The notes: generated by a model not told the origin, from the letters alone. 64,000 nucleotides of DNA from Shimia sp. R9_2 (GCF_017743735.1 NZ_JAGHRO010000002.1:372001-436000); one strand, 5' to 3'; positions 20,052-28,531 are shown, counted from the first letter of the stretch. Made by a program: numbers and translations.

Positions 20052-21020
20052 ATGCCCAGCGCCCCGCCATCAGACGCATCGGTCGCCCATCTCGCCATGC
20101 TCCGCCCCGGCACGCCCCTCTGGATGCGTGATCCGCGCCGCACGCCCGTTCGGCTCATCAGCGTCCGCGCGGACATCGCAAGCTTCACGGTGGAAGTTCG
20201 CGCCTTCGAAGACACCGGCGCGCGCTGGACCTTTCCGCTCTGGCAGGCAGAGAAATTCCTCTGCGCGCCAACCTCACCCAAACTGCCGCAGGCTCACATC
20301 GACGAACTTGAAGCCGCATGCACCCGCCTCAATCAACCGCTGCACATCCCGATTGACACAGCCAAGCGCGCCACAACCGATAATCGGCTGCAGCGCCTTA
20401 CCGCAGAAGCCAGCGACTGGCTGTCCGCCAACGGCCACGCCCCCGCCACCAACTCCACACCAGAAAATTTCTCGGCCTTCACCAACCCCAACGCGCTGAG
20501 CAACTGGCTCCGCCATCACGACGCCCTTTCGATGGAACAAGACATCGCCACCCGATACGTCAGCAATCCTCACGCGGGCGAAACCATCAAGGCCCACCGC
20601 CTCGCGCTGGCAGAGCTTGGCCTTTGCCCCTATGAGGGCCGCATCTTGCGCGATGCTGAGGAGCTCTCCGGCGACAAAGCGCTCCCACATCGCATGCGCC
20701 ACATCCTCGCCCGCCTTGCTTACCTGCGCGCCGCTTTCACACATCTCGGCACGTCCCATGTGCTTCTGTACCGCACCATCTACTCAGACAGCCCGCTCAC
20801 CGCCCCGCGCAACACCGGCTTTGTGTCTGCCACCTTCAGCCTCGCGGTTGCAGAGCGCTTTTTGAAAGACGGCGCCACCAAGGCCTACAGCGCCCTGCTC
20901 ACACAGCACGTCCCGGTGACCCGGCTTTTTATGACCCATCTGGAAACGCCCCAAATGCGCGCGCCCTACGCAGAAGCCGAAGCCCTCCTGCTCTTTGATC
21001 CCAACGCTTCCCCATTCTGA
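20052..21020 (+). CDS. Uncharacterised protein with ADP-ribosyltransferase-like C-terminal motifs
   Basis: 322 aa, no signal peptide or membrane segment. I do not recognise residues 1-230. The last 90 residues show, in order, the three elements of an R-S-E type ADP-ribosyltransferase: arginine in LLYRTIYS (R241), an S-x-T-x-S strand in GFVSATFS (S259, T261, S263) and an E-x-E turn in YAEAEALLLFDP (E308, E310), with the usual LFMTH strand between. If active it would transfer ADP-ribose from NAD+ to a protein or small molecule. It lies directly downstream of the YegD-like Hsp70 gene. The fold call is motif-based inference. Confidence 0.55.
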   Translation: MPSAPPSDASVAHLAMLRPGTPLWMRDPRRTPVRLISVRADIASFTVEVRAFEDTGARWTFPLWQAEKFLCAPTSPKLPQAHIDELEAACTRLNQPLHIPIDTAKRATTDNRLQRLTAEASDWLSANGHAPATNSTPENFSAFTNPNALSNWLRHHDALSMEQDIATRYVSNPHAGETIKAHRLALAELGLCPYEGRILRDAEELSGDKALPHRMRHILARLAYLRAAFTHLGTSHVLLYRTIYSDSPLTAPRNTGFVSATFSLAVAERFLKDGATKAYSALLTQHVPVTRLFMTHLETPQMRAPYAEAEALLLFDPNASPF

Positions 21021-21075
21021 GTCGGTACGAGATCATCACAATGCATGCTTCTCATTCGTCAAATATCCCGGGGGC

Positions 21076-21093
21076 TTGGGGGCTGGCCCCCAA
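21076..21093. repeat. G/C-rich perfect inverted repeat between convergent genes
   Basis: TTGGGGGC-TG-GCCCCCAA, an 8-bp perfect stem with a 2-base centre. It has no T-tract, so it is a poor intrinsic terminator. It resembles short G/C-rich intergenic repeats that I recall as common in Roseobacter-group genomes; copy number cannot be checked here. Confidence 0.5.
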
Positions 21094-21185
21094 ATCAAAC
21101 CAAAGTGGAAACCCCACGTCCACCTCACCAGCGCCAAGGGCACGGTTAAATCGCCCTCCCCTCCCCAAACACCCGCAACGCAATG

Positions 21186-21215
21186 AAAAAGGCGCAGCCT
21201 CCCGGGCCGCGCCTT
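21186..21215 (-). terminator. Rho-independent terminator of the acyl-CoA dehydrogenase gene
   Basis: On the minus strand AAGGCGCGGCC pairs with GGCTGCGCCTT (one G-T pair) around CGGGA and runs into TTT. It lies about 65 bp past the stop codon at 21279. Confidence 0.88.
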
Positions 21216-21278
21216 CCAAATTCCCTCCGATCAGACACCGCCGTCATGCAACCACAGGTCTGATACAGAAACGCGGTG

Positions 21279-22508
21279 TCACACCTTTTCCTGCGTGTAC
21301 TGACGTAGCTCTTTGCGCGCCACCTGACGGCGGTGCACCGCATCCGGACCGTCAGCCAGCCGCAATGTGCGCACATGTGTCCAGGCCTGCGCCAGCGGCG
21401 TGTCCTGTGAAATCCCGGTGCCGCCGTGCATCTGCACCGCTTCATCAATCACCTTCAGCGCCACATTCGGGGCCACCACCTTGATCTGACTGATCCAGGG
21501 CGCCGCCGCACGGGCATCCCCCTGATCCATCATCCAGGCGGTTTTCAGGCACAGCAGCCGCGCCTGCTCGATCTCCATCCGGCACTCGGCAATGATGTCG
21601 TAGTTCGCCCCCAGATGCGCCAGCGGCTTGCCAAAGGCTTCCCGGCTTAGTGCGCGCTTACACATACGCTCCAGCGCCACCTCAGCCTGCCCGATCGCAC
21701 GCATACAGTGGTGAATGCGCCCCGGCCCAAGCCGGCCCTGCGCGATCTCAAAGCCCCGGCCCTCGCCCAGTAGCAGATTCTCCGCTGGCACGCGCACATT
21801 GGTGAATTTGATGTGCATATGCCCGTGTGGTGCATCATCCTGCCCATAGACCATCATGGGGCGCAGAATCTCGATGCCCTCGGTGCCCGCAGGCACCACA
21901 ATCATCGACTGCCGCTTATGCACCGGCAGTTCCTCGCCTCCGGTTTTCACCATCACGATATAGACCTTACAGCGCGGATCCCCCGCCCCGGAGGCCCAAT
22001 ATTTCTCACCGTTGAGCACATAATCATCGCCATCGCGCACACAGGACATGGACACATTGGTGGCATCCGAACTCGCCACATCCGGCTCTGTCATCAAATA
22101 AGCAGAGCGAATCTCCCCATTCAGCAGCGGCTTCAGCCAGCTGTCCTTCATGGCCTCGGTGCCATAGCGCTCAAACACCTCCATATTGCCGGTATCCGGT
22201 GCCGAGCAGTTGAACACCTCAGCACCCAGCGGCGTCTTGCCCATCTCCTCGGCAAAAAACGCATATTCCACGGTGGAGAGTCCGAATCCCTTGTCCGAAT
22301 CCGTCAGCCAGAAATTCCACAGCCCGCGCTCTTTGGCCTTGGCTTTTAACCCTTCCAAAATCTCCGCCTGCCGCGCGGTATAGGCCCAACGGTCCTCTTT
22401 GCCGATCTCCGCATGGTACTCCTCCTCCAAAGGCATGACCTCATCACGGATCATCTCTTTGACCTGCGCCAACAGGGCCTCATTCTCCGGCCGCATTCCC
22501 AGGAACAT
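21279..22508 (-). CDS. Acyl-CoA dehydrogenase family protein
   Basis: 409 aa from the ATG at 22508, with an AGGAG ribosome site. The family pattern runs [20 protein letters not shown] (flavin-contacting strand), [30 protein letters not shown], then [19 protein letters not shown] and [16 protein letters not shown] near the C-terminus. It oxidises an acyl-CoA at the alpha-beta bond using FAD and an electron-transfer flavoprotein. Its length and the RIHHCMR motif resemble the ACAD10/11-like group that handles unusual acyl-CoAs, but the substrate is unassigned. Confidence 0.9.
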   Translation of the reverse strand: MFLGMRPENEALLAQVKEMIRDEVMPLEEEYHAEIGKEDRWAYTARQAEILEGLKAKAKERGLWNFWLTDSDKGFGLSTVEYAFFAEEMGKTPLGAEVFNCSAPDTGNMEVFERYGTEAMKDSWLKPLLNGEIRSAYLMTEPDVASSDATNVSMSCVRDGDDYVLNGEKYWASGAGDPRCKVYIVMVKTGGEELPVHKRQSMIVVPAGTEGIEILRPMMVYGQDDAPHGHMHIKFTNVRVPAENLLLGEGRGFEIAQGRLGPGRIHHCMRAIGQAEVALERMCKRALSREAFGKPLAHLGANYDIIAECRMEIEQARLLCLKTAWMMDQGDARAAAPWISQIKVVAPNVALKVIDEAVQMHGGTGISQDTPLAQAWTHVRTLRLADGPDAVHRRQVARKELRQYTQEKV

Positions 22509-22730
22509 TGGCTCTCTCCTCTCTATCGCTTTGCCCCACCATGTCGTCGCGCCTCCCCCTTTGTCCACGACAGGCGCTGCGAAATGACGCGAGGTCTTCA
22601 AAAACCCAGTGTTTATTGGGCGCGCATTCTTTCGCGAAAATTTTTTGTACCGAGTGGCAATTTTTTCGCCAAAAAGCTCATTTCGGGTCTTGCACCTCCC
22701 AGCCGCTCTAAGTAAATACCGCCACACAGT

Positions 22731-22805
22731 TGGGGTGTAGCCAAGTGGTAAGGCACCGGTTTTTGGTACCGCGCACCGTAGGTTCGAATCCTACCACCCC
22801 AGCCA
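22731..22805 (+). tRNA. tRNA-Gln (anticodon TTG)
   Basis: A 7-bp acceptor stem (TGGGGTG with CACCCCA), discriminator G and encoded CCA at 22803-22805. The anticodon stem CCGGT/ACCGC encloses the loop TTTTGGT, so the anticodon is TTG. The T-loop GGTTCGAATCC is canonical. The U1-A72 pair and G73 are identity elements of glutamine tRNAs. Confidence 0.97.
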
Positions 22806-23035
22806 CTTTTCTCTGAGATCATGATACAGCACACAGCCAACACATGTTGGATATCGCCTGCATTTGACTCGCGTCCTCTGCGCCCTGCCTCTCGCACGAC
22901 AACGCATGCCACGCTCACCCCTACCCCATCGCCTGTAAAGCTGCCCATCCCCCACGCCTCATGGTGAATTTCATCACATGAGTTTTACACTCAGGGGAGT
23001 TTGATTTTTTCGGACAAGCCTCTATTTTCGGTCTC

Positions 23036-24067
23036 ATGATAGTCAGAGCCAACACTCGATCCGCGACCATTCTGAAGGTCATTTGCGAGCACGCCGAAAA
23101 GCTTGGCGTCGATGTGGATGCCTGTCTGGAAGGTTCCGGCATCAGCCAGGACGAGGTGTCCGATCCGCAAGCCCTGCACAACACCGAGCAAGAGCTGCAG
23201 ATCATCATGAACTTCATGCGGCTTGCGCCACGCAGCGTGGGCCTTGGCTGGATTGTCGGGCGCGACATGCATGTGCATGCCTTTGGCATTTGGGGTTTTG
23301 CGATTCTCACCAGTCCCACCTTGCGCTCTGCCATTGAGACCTCGCTTGACTACATCAACCTCTCCTCCTCGATTGCCGACTACAGGCTTGAGGAATTTGG
23401 CGAGCGCGCGCAGCTGACCATCAACATGGATGGCATCCCCGACACCGCACAGCGGTTCATTCTGGAGCGCCACTGCGCCATTTCGGTCAACTTCATTCAG
23501 GAAATCCTGCTGGCGCCGGGTCAGGTCGGGTTTACGATCGAAACCCCTGAGCCCGAGGCAAGCTATGGTCTTGATCTCTCCATGATCAGCAATCTGCCGG
23601 TTCAGACCGGCCAGCCCGCCTATGCGCTGTCGTTCCCGTCAGCCCTGCTGGATCAGCCGCTGGCAAAATCCGATCCGGTCTCGCTGCGCTTCTGTCTGGA
23701 GCAATGCGAAGCCCTCTCCCAGAACGCGGCAGACATCCTGCCGCCCTGGTCGCAGAAAGTGCGCGACGCGATTATGGACAATATCTCCAGCGAGCATAAG
23801 ATCGAGGAGATCTCAGAACGTCTCACCGTGACAGAGCGCACCCTGCGCCGCCGCCTCACCGAAGAAGGCACCAGCTTCCGCGAGCTTTATGCCGATGTGC
23901 GCATGGCACTGGCCCATGAGCTGCTGCAAACGGCGGGCCTCAACGTGGAGACCGTGGCCTGGCGGGTGGGCTATTCTGAGCCTGCAAGCTTTGCCCGCGC
24001 CTTCTCCAAGAAGTTTGGCCAGACACCGGGTGAGGTGCGCCGCTCCAACGTGCGGCGCGTTGCATAG
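23036..24067 (+). CDS. AraC-family transcriptional regulator (arabinose_bd/OruR-like type)
   Basis: 343 aa. The N-terminal ~200 residues are the effector domain typical of OruR/ArgR-like AraC proteins (ALHNTEQELQIIMNFMRLAP, GIWGFAILTSPTLRSAIE). The C-terminal double helix-turn-helix spans roughly 240-340 (ISERLTVTERTLRRRLTEEG and VAWRVGYSEPASFARAFSKK). It probably controls the convergent or nearby catabolic genes (tautomerases, alcohol and aldehyde dehydrogenases). The upstream spacer has a TGAGT/ACTCA inverted repeat that could be an operator. A clear terminator follows. Confidence 0.9.
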   Translation: MIVRANTRSATILKVICEHAEKLGVDVDACLEGSGISQDEVSDPQALHNTEQELQIIMNFMRLAPRSVGLGWIVGRDMHVHAFGIWGFAILTSPTLRSAIETSLDYINLSSSIADYRLEEFGERAQLTINMDGIPDTAQRFILERHCAISVNFIQEILLAPGQVGFTIETPEPEASYGLDLSMISNLPVQTGQPAYALSFPSALLDQPLAKSDPVSLRFCLEQCEALSQNAADILPPWSQKVRDAIMDNISSEHKIEEISERLTVTERTLRRRLTEEGTSFRELYADVRMALAHELLQTAGLNVETVAWRVGYSEPASFARAFSKKFGQTPGEVRRSNVRRVA

Positions 24068-24096
24068 CAGGCGCCATGCGCTTCACAACATATCAA

Positions 24097-24138
24097 AAGC
24101 CCCGTCTGGTTGCGCGCCTGCGGGGCTTATTGGTTTTT
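24097..24138 (+). terminator. Rho-independent terminator of the AraC-type regulator
   Basis: AAGCCCCG (24097-24104) pairs with CGGGGCTT (24121-24128), and a T-rich run (TTGGTTTTT) follows. Confidence 0.85.
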
Positions 24139-24161
24139 CTGAGAGGGTGAGCCTGCCACGA

Positions 24162-24560
24162 TCAGACCCCAACCGGATGATGTCGTTTGATCCAGTCGTC
24201 TTCCTCTCCCGGTTCCGGCAGAATTTCTCCGCCTTCCATAACCCAGCTTGCCGGCACATCCGTGATGTCCATCATAATCTGACTCATATCGATCCCAACA
24301 TGGGCATGGATCGACGCGGTGATCCGGCTCACAAGCGCAGTCTTCTGCGCTTCGGTGCGTCCCTCGCGAATACTGGCAAAAAGGAACACGGCCTTTCCAC
24401 CAATCGGCAACTGCGGCGCATCTTCAAAAAAGAACGCATGCACAAACTCACGCGGGGCACCGGTGACGTCGCAGTGAATGTCCGTAATGTCTTCGGCGAT
24501 GCGCCTTTTGGCGTGTGCAGAAATAGTGCCATGAACAGCATTGCACATATAGAGAGGCAT
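24162..24560 (-). CDS. Tautomerase-family protein (Pro-1 type)
   Basis: 132 aa. The start MPLYMC places a proline directly after Met, the catalytic Pro-1 of the 4-oxalocrotonate tautomerase/cis-CaaD superfamily. AKRRIAEDITDIHCDVTGAP and a C-terminal DVPASWVMEGGEILPEPGEE fit the longer Tautomerase_3-like group. These enzymes tautomerise or dehalogenate small unsaturated acids. It lies downstream of a second tautomerase-like gene and the alcohol/aldehyde dehydrogenases on the same strand, suggesting one catabolic unit. Confidence 0.8.
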   Translation of the reverse strand: MPLYMCNAVHGTISAHAKRRIAEDITDIHCDVTGAPREFVHAFFFEDAPQLPIGGKAVFLFASIREGRTEAQKTALVSRITASIHAHVGIDMSQIMMDITDVPASWVMEGGEILPEPGEEDDWIKRHHPVGV

Positions 24561-24657
24561 TTGATCTTCCTTCCCAAAGCGTGATCCAAAGGGGAAATAT
24601 GTTTCTGCCCCCCATCCGCGGTATTATTCTACGTTAAAACGCGCCCCCCCAAAGGGA

Positions 24658-24987
24658 TCACAAGCTCTCGGTCGACTGCGGGTCGCGAATTGAGGTCACA
24701 ATCTCATTGGGCGACAATCCGGTCTTTTCCATGCAGATGTCTCCAAGCTCTCGCAGCAGCGCCGTGCGCTCTCCGCTTTTCAAGCGACGGTTTGCATGCA
24801 TGGAAGCAATCATCGCGGTGGAGGGCGCAGCGGCGGTAAACCCGCTACCCTTTGGCACCACGATCCAGTCGATATCTGCTGCCGCAGCAAAGGCCCGCTG
24901 CGTGAAGGCACTGATGGCTGCTCTTAAGGCGAATTGAACCTCTGTTGAGATCTGCCCTTCCTGAACCACACACATGACTGAAATCAT
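24658..24987 (-). CDS. Tautomerase-superfamily-like protein lacking Pro-1
   Basis: 109 aa, MISVMCVVQEGQISTE..., with a C-terminal half (NRRLKSGERTALLRELGDIC then GLSPNEIVTSIRD) that reads like a 4-OT/MIF subunit. Unlike its neighbour it has isoleucine, not proline, after Met, so the usual catalytic base would be missing. It could be the non-catalytic chain of a heteromer with the gene at 24162. The family call is tentative. Confidence 0.5.
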   Translation of the reverse strand: MISVMCVVQEGQISTEVQFALRAAISAFTQRAFAAAADIDWIVVPKGSGFTAAAPSTAMIASMHANRRLKSGERTALLRELGDICMEKTGLSPNEIVTSIRDPQSTESL

Positions 24988-25018
24988 TTATCAATTCCTC
25001 ATTTGAAGGCAGATACCT

Positions 25019-26230
25019 TCACACAAAATGCACGGACCGGTCGCCGCTTTCCACAGACTTCAGGATCGCAACCACATCCGCTTTGCGCATCACTCGCGGC
25101 ACCGCATAAGAGCTGCGCGCCTCAGCCAGTGCCTCTCTTGCAATCGCGTCAAAATCCGCAGGCTGCACATCTTTCAGGTTCACAGGGATGCCCACACGCT
25201 CCGCCAACGCATCAACACGGTCGATGAACTGATCCACCTGTTCGGGCGCAAAAGCATCGCCCTCAGTGCCGATCAGCATCCGCTCCAGCTTGGCATATCT
25301 TTGTGCCGAGGCGGTCTTGTTAAACCGCAGCACCCGCGGCAGCAGGATAGCATTCGCGAGCCCATGCGGCGTGTTGTAGTGCGCGCTGATCTGATGGGAA
25401 ATCGCATGCACATAGCCAAGGCTCGCCTTGCTGAAGGCATAGCCCGCCAGAAAGGAGCCCAGCGCAACCATTTCCCGGGCGTGTTCATCCGCCCCGTTCT
25501 CATAGGCCACCGGCAGGAATTTGACGATCAGCTTGATCGCCATGGCGGCATCCCGGTCTGTGTCAGCAAAGCGGTTGCGCGAGGTATAGGCCTCAATCGC
25601 ATGGGTCAGCGCATCCATTCCGGTCGCGGCCGTCATCGGGCCGGGCAAAGACTTCAGCAAGCCCGTGTCAAACGCCGTTGCGATGGGAATATACTTGGGA
25701 TCCACAAAAAACGTCTTCTTGTGGGTTTCCGTGTCCGAAATCACCGCAGCACTGGTCACCTCAGAGCCGGTGCCGGAGGTTGTTGGCGCCACATAAAACG
25801 GCAGCGGCGGCTGTTTTACCTTCAAAATGCCGGTCAGCTGCGCCAGGGACTTTTTGCTGGTGCTGGCCGCCGCAATCACTTTGGCCGCATCAATCGCAGA
25901 GCCGCCGCCCACCGCAAAAACCGCATCACATTGCCCCGCGCGGCTTGCGGCCAATCCGGCCTCCACGACGGCAAAGGTCGGGTTCGGGATGATGCCGTCA
26001 AACACCGTGACCGTGCAGCCCGCCTCTTCGAGAAAGGCGATCAGCTCATCGAGCATCCCATTCTTCAGCAAGAAGCCATCGGTCACCAGCAAAGGGCGTT
26101 TCTGCCCGCTGATCACCATCAAATCCGCCAGCTTCAACACAGCCCCCTGCCCTGAGAAAATCAGCGGCTTTTGTGGCGGAAAAAACGTGGACAGCGCGCG
26201 CAGGGCATAGGTGATCGGGGAGCTCATCAT
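25019..26230 (-). CDS. Iron-containing (group III) alcohol dehydrogenase
   Basis: 403 aa. NAD binding is shown by GGGSAIDAAKVIA and TTSGTGSEVTSAAV. The iron ligands lie in MDALTHAIEAY, HAISHQISAHYNTPHG and nearby histidines, all typical of group III alcohol dehydrogenases. It would oxidise a primary alcohol or reduce an aldehyde. Two ATGs are adjacent at 26230 and 26227 and either could be used. An aldehyde dehydrogenase gene lies upstream on the same strand, so the pair fits alcohol-to-acid oxidation. Confidence 0.93.
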   Translation of the reverse strand: MMSSPITYALRALSTFFPPQKPLIFSGQGAVLKLADLMVISGQKRPLLVTDGFLLKNGMLDELIAFLEEAGCTVTVFDGIIPNPTFAVVEAGLAASRAGQCDAVFAVGGGSAIDAAKVIAAASTSKKSLAQLTGILKVKQPPLPFYVAPTTSGTGSEVTSAAVISDTETHKKTFFVDPKYIPIATAFDTGLLKSLPGPMTAATGMDALTHAIEAYTSRNRFADTDRDAAMAIKLIVKFLPVAYENGADEHAREMVALGSFLAGYAFSKASLGYVHAISHQISAHYNTPHGLANAILLPRVLRFNKTASAQRYAKLERMLIGTEGDAFAPEQVDQFIDRVDALAERVGIPVNLKDVQPADFDAIAREALAEARSSYAVPRVMRKADVVAILKSVESGDRSVHFV

Positions 26231-26293
26231 CTGTCAATCTCGGAGAAAGGCATGGGCCCAGCCGTCATCAAGGGCGCTGGGAGAGGTAAAGAG

Positions 26294-26320
26294 CCGAAGC
26301 GCGCGCACGTCGCGCTTCGG
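26294..26320 (-). promoter_or_regulatory. Intercistronic hairpin between aldehyde and alcohol dehydrogenase genes
   Basis: CCGAAGCGCG and CGCGCTTCGG form a perfect 10-bp stem around a 7-base loop. The minus-strand tail is CTCTTTACC, a weak T-tract, so it may be a partial terminator or an mRNA-stabilising hairpin. Confidence 0.6.
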
Positions 26321-26397
26321 TGTGTTCTATGCGGGATCATCTGTGCGGGGAGGAAACGCAATGTTCAGATGATCCCAGAGGCCTGAGCCTGATCAGC

Positions 26398-27849
26398 TTA
26401 GGGCTTTTTGAAGCGCCACAGCTGGAATTTGACCATGATGTTGAAGAACTTGTTGTTCCATGGTGCAGCAACCAAAGCTGTGGCGTTGAAGCGCCCTTTG
26501 CGCACGACACCCTTGGCTTTTGAAAAGTTCAGGAACCCCTCTTTGCCGTGGTAGTGCCCCATCCCAGATGGGCCGACCCCGCCAAAGGGCATGTCATCCA
26601 CCCCTACATGCGTGATCACTTCGTTGATGCACACGCCGCCCGAGTGGGTCTCGTTAAGGATCTTTTCGCCACGCGCATTGTCCCAGTCAAAGTAGTAAAG
26701 CGCCAGCGGACGGTCCCGGTCGTTCACATACTCAATGGCCTCATCGAGCGTGTCATAAGCGACCACCGGCAACAGCGGACCAAAGATCTCTTCCTGCATC
26801 ACTCGCATATCGTCAGACACATCGGTGATCACATGCATCGGCAGCTTGCGGGTGCCTTCAAAGCTGTCGTTGCTTGGGTTGATCACCTTGATGGTCGCGC
26901 CTTTTTCTTCGGCGTCACGGATATTTTCCACCAGCCGGTCGCGCTGACGCTCGGTGATGATGGAGGTATAATCCGTGTTGGAAGCCAGCGTTGGGTAGTG
27001 CTTCGCAATTGCCTCACTGAAGGCCTCCACAAAGGCGTTCACCTTGCTGCGCGGCACCATAATATAGTCTGGCGCCACACAAATCTGACCTGCGTTCAGA
27101 CCTTTGCCAAACGCGATCCGTTTGGCCGCTTCTTCCACCGGGAAACTGTCGTGAATGATCGCAGGCGATTTACCACCCAGCTCCAGCGTCACAGGAGTGA
27201 GGTTCTCGGCAGCCGCGCGCATCACGATCTTGCCAACCTGCGTAGAGCCGGTAAAAACAAGGTGGTCAAACGGCAGTCTTGTGAACTCTGTGGCAACTTC
27301 CACGCCGCCACCGACAACAACCACTTCCTCTTCAGAGAAATACTTACTCACCATTTCAGTGAGAACTTTGCCTGTTTCTGGGGCGAACTCCGAGGTCTTG
27401 ATCATCGCCCGGTTGCCAGCCGCGAGGGCCCCAACCAATGGAGAGAGACCAAGGAAAATCGGGAAGTTCCACGGCACCACAATGCCCAAAACGCCCAGTG
27501 GCTGATAATGCACCTTGGTCTTGGAACCCAACAGCGTCAATGGCACATCGCGACGGGATTGGCGCATCCACTTGCGAAGATTCTTCTTGTTGTAGTGAAT
27601 ACCTTCCAGAACAGGCAGGATTTCCGCCAACATGGTCTCTGCCGGCGCGCGCCCGTCAAAGTCTTTGTCCACCGCGGCCACGAGGCGGTCTTTGTATTCG
27701 ATGACACCTTTGTGCAACCGGTTCAGGCGGTCTTTGCGCTCTTCCCGTGTCGGCGCCGGAGAACGGGTATAGGCTGCGCGGACTTTTTCCAGAGACGCAC
27801 GCAGGGTTGTCCCAATGCTGTCGGTTTCCATAACGTCTTTTGCGTTCAT
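26398..27849 (-). CDS. Aldehyde dehydrogenase (coniferyl-aldehyde-dehydrogenase-like)
   Basis: 483 aa. The catalytic cysteine is in NAGQICVAPDY and the general-base glutamate in TLELGGKSPAI. The NAD-binding strand is VVPWNFPIFLGLSPLVGALA, and FGGVGPSGMGHYHG near the C-terminus is typical of the class 3/coniferyl-aldehyde group. It oxidises an aldehyde to its acid. A perfect AGGAGG lies 5 bp before the ATG. The C-terminal LWRFKKP tail is basic and hydrophobic, which might favour membrane association. It is first in the dehydrogenase group controlled from the spacer at 27850-28914. Confidence 0.92.
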   Translation of the reverse strand: MNAKDVMETDSIGTTLRASLEKVRAAYTRSPAPTREERKDRLNRLHKGVIEYKDRLVAAVDKDFDGRAPAETMLAEILPVLEGIHYNKKNLRKWMRQSRRDVPLTLLGSKTKVHYQPLGVLGIVVPWNFPIFLGLSPLVGALAAGNRAMIKTSEFAPETGKVLTEMVSKYFSEEEVVVVGGGVEVATEFTRLPFDHLVFTGSTQVGKIVMRAAAENLTPVTLELGGKSPAIIHDSFPVEEAAKRIAFGKGLNAGQICVAPDYIMVPRSKVNAFVEAFSEAIAKHYPTLASNTDYTSIITERQRDRLVENIRDAEEKGATIKVINPSNDSFEGTRKLPMHVITDVSDDMRVMQEEIFGPLLPVVAYDTLDEAIEYVNDRDRPLALYYFDWDNARGEKILNETHSGGVCINEVITHVGVDDMPFGGVGPSGMGHYHGKEGFLNFSKAKGVVRKGRFNATALVAAPWNNKFFNIMVKFQLWRFKKP

Positions 27850-27946
27850 CGCATCCTCCTAAGGCGCTGAGGTAGATTGGTATTGCAAAGCTAAGTGCTT
27901 TCGCTCCCCACCTTAATGCAACATCTCAAGCGTTTTCCAAATGTCG

Positions 27947-27974
27947 TCGCCGGACAACCCGCTGACACTTTCGG
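27947..27974 (-). repeat. TGTC element, copy A, upstream of the aldehyde dehydrogenase gene
   Basis: On the minus strand TGTCAGCGGGTTGTCCGGCG, with two TGTC half-sites 11 bp apart, about 100 bp upstream of the aldehyde dehydrogenase start. A second copy at 28504-28531 differs at few positions. Direct half-sites one helical turn apart suit an AraC-type operator; this is inference. Confidence 0.5.
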
Positions 27975-28199
27975 ACACACCTTAACGATAGTCTGGCCTG
28001 ATCTGCCCCCGCTTGGCCGCCAGATACATTGTGCCTGCCCCGCAAAATCTCCTGTCGCGCGCATCATCTGCACACCTTTCGCCGGTCGTTGGCTGCCTGT
28101 GTCTGAGAGAGCGTGAGTGGTGGTTTTGGCAATTTCAGCCAGACAGGCAGCACGCGACCGGCGCGGTTTTGGGTGAGCGGTGGTCTTTGAAAATAGGGG

Positions 28200-28258
28200 C
28201 CCCGATCATCTGCGTTTTGGGGGGGAGGAGGGAGAGGGGGTTACGCAGACGACCGGGG
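28200..28258. repeat. 15-bp inverted repeat enclosing a G-run loop
   Basis: CCCCGATCATCTGCG (28200-28214) and CGCAGACGACCGGGG (28244-28258) pair at 13 of 15 positions. The 29-base loop is almost all purine on the plus strand, with runs of 7, 2, 3 and 5 G, which meets the usual pattern for a G-quadruplex. Confidence 0.6.
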
Positions 28259-28272
28259 ATTTCAGTTGCGGC

Positions 28273-28392
28273 TTAAAGTAAGGAGTCCCGTCGCAACTGG
28301 AAAACAAGAGAACTGGCCAACCCCGCCATCGCAGGCTTTGGGCAAACGGCAGCGTGCAAATTCGACGGTGTTGTCACTGTGAACTCAGTCAT
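28273..28392 (-). pseudogene. 39-codon ORF with a duplicated aldehyde-dehydrogenase leader; possible gene remnant
   Basis: An ORF starting at 28392 sits behind the same 17-bp leader (TTAGGAGGATGCGATGA) that precedes the aldehyde dehydrogenase at 27849. After the start codon the two sequences diverge, and the product (MTEFTVTTPS... ending RRDSLL) matches nothing I know. It is either a small translated peptide or the stub left by a duplication and deletion. The upstream TGTC element is duplicated too. Confidence 0.35.
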
Positions 28393-28503
28393 CGCATCCT
28401 CCTAAAGCTCTGTGGTTTCGGGCTTGGTATTTCGGATTTGACGAACCCTGCGGCCCGCCCTGTGAGGCCAATATGGGTAACTTTGCATAAGCCCAACATG
28501 TTC

Positions 28504-28531
28504 GCGCCGGACAACTCGCTGACAGTTCCGG
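28504..28531 (-). repeat. TGTC element, copy B
   Basis: On the minus strand TGTCAGCGAGTTGTCCGGCG, nearly the same as the element at 27947-27974 and about 115 bp upstream of the start of the 39-codon ORF, the same relative place as copy A has to the aldehyde dehydrogenase. Confidence 0.5.

Larger units (their letters stand above)
27850..28272. other. Gene-poor spacer, first part: regulatory repeat and G-rich inverted repeat
   Basis: I see no convincing gene here; short open frames have atypical sequence. It holds the AGGAGG leader of the aldehyde dehydrogenase gene, a TGTC-rich element (27947-27974) that recurs at 28504, two similar GTGAG(T/C)GGTGG stretches near 28111 and 28173, and a large inverted repeat with a G-rich loop (28200-28258). 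Confidence 0.6.

Noticed and set aside
28013..28276. 87-codon frame in the spacer before the ankyrin gene
   Set aside because: Composition unlike neighbours, no ribosome site, and it runs through the G-rich inverted repeat.
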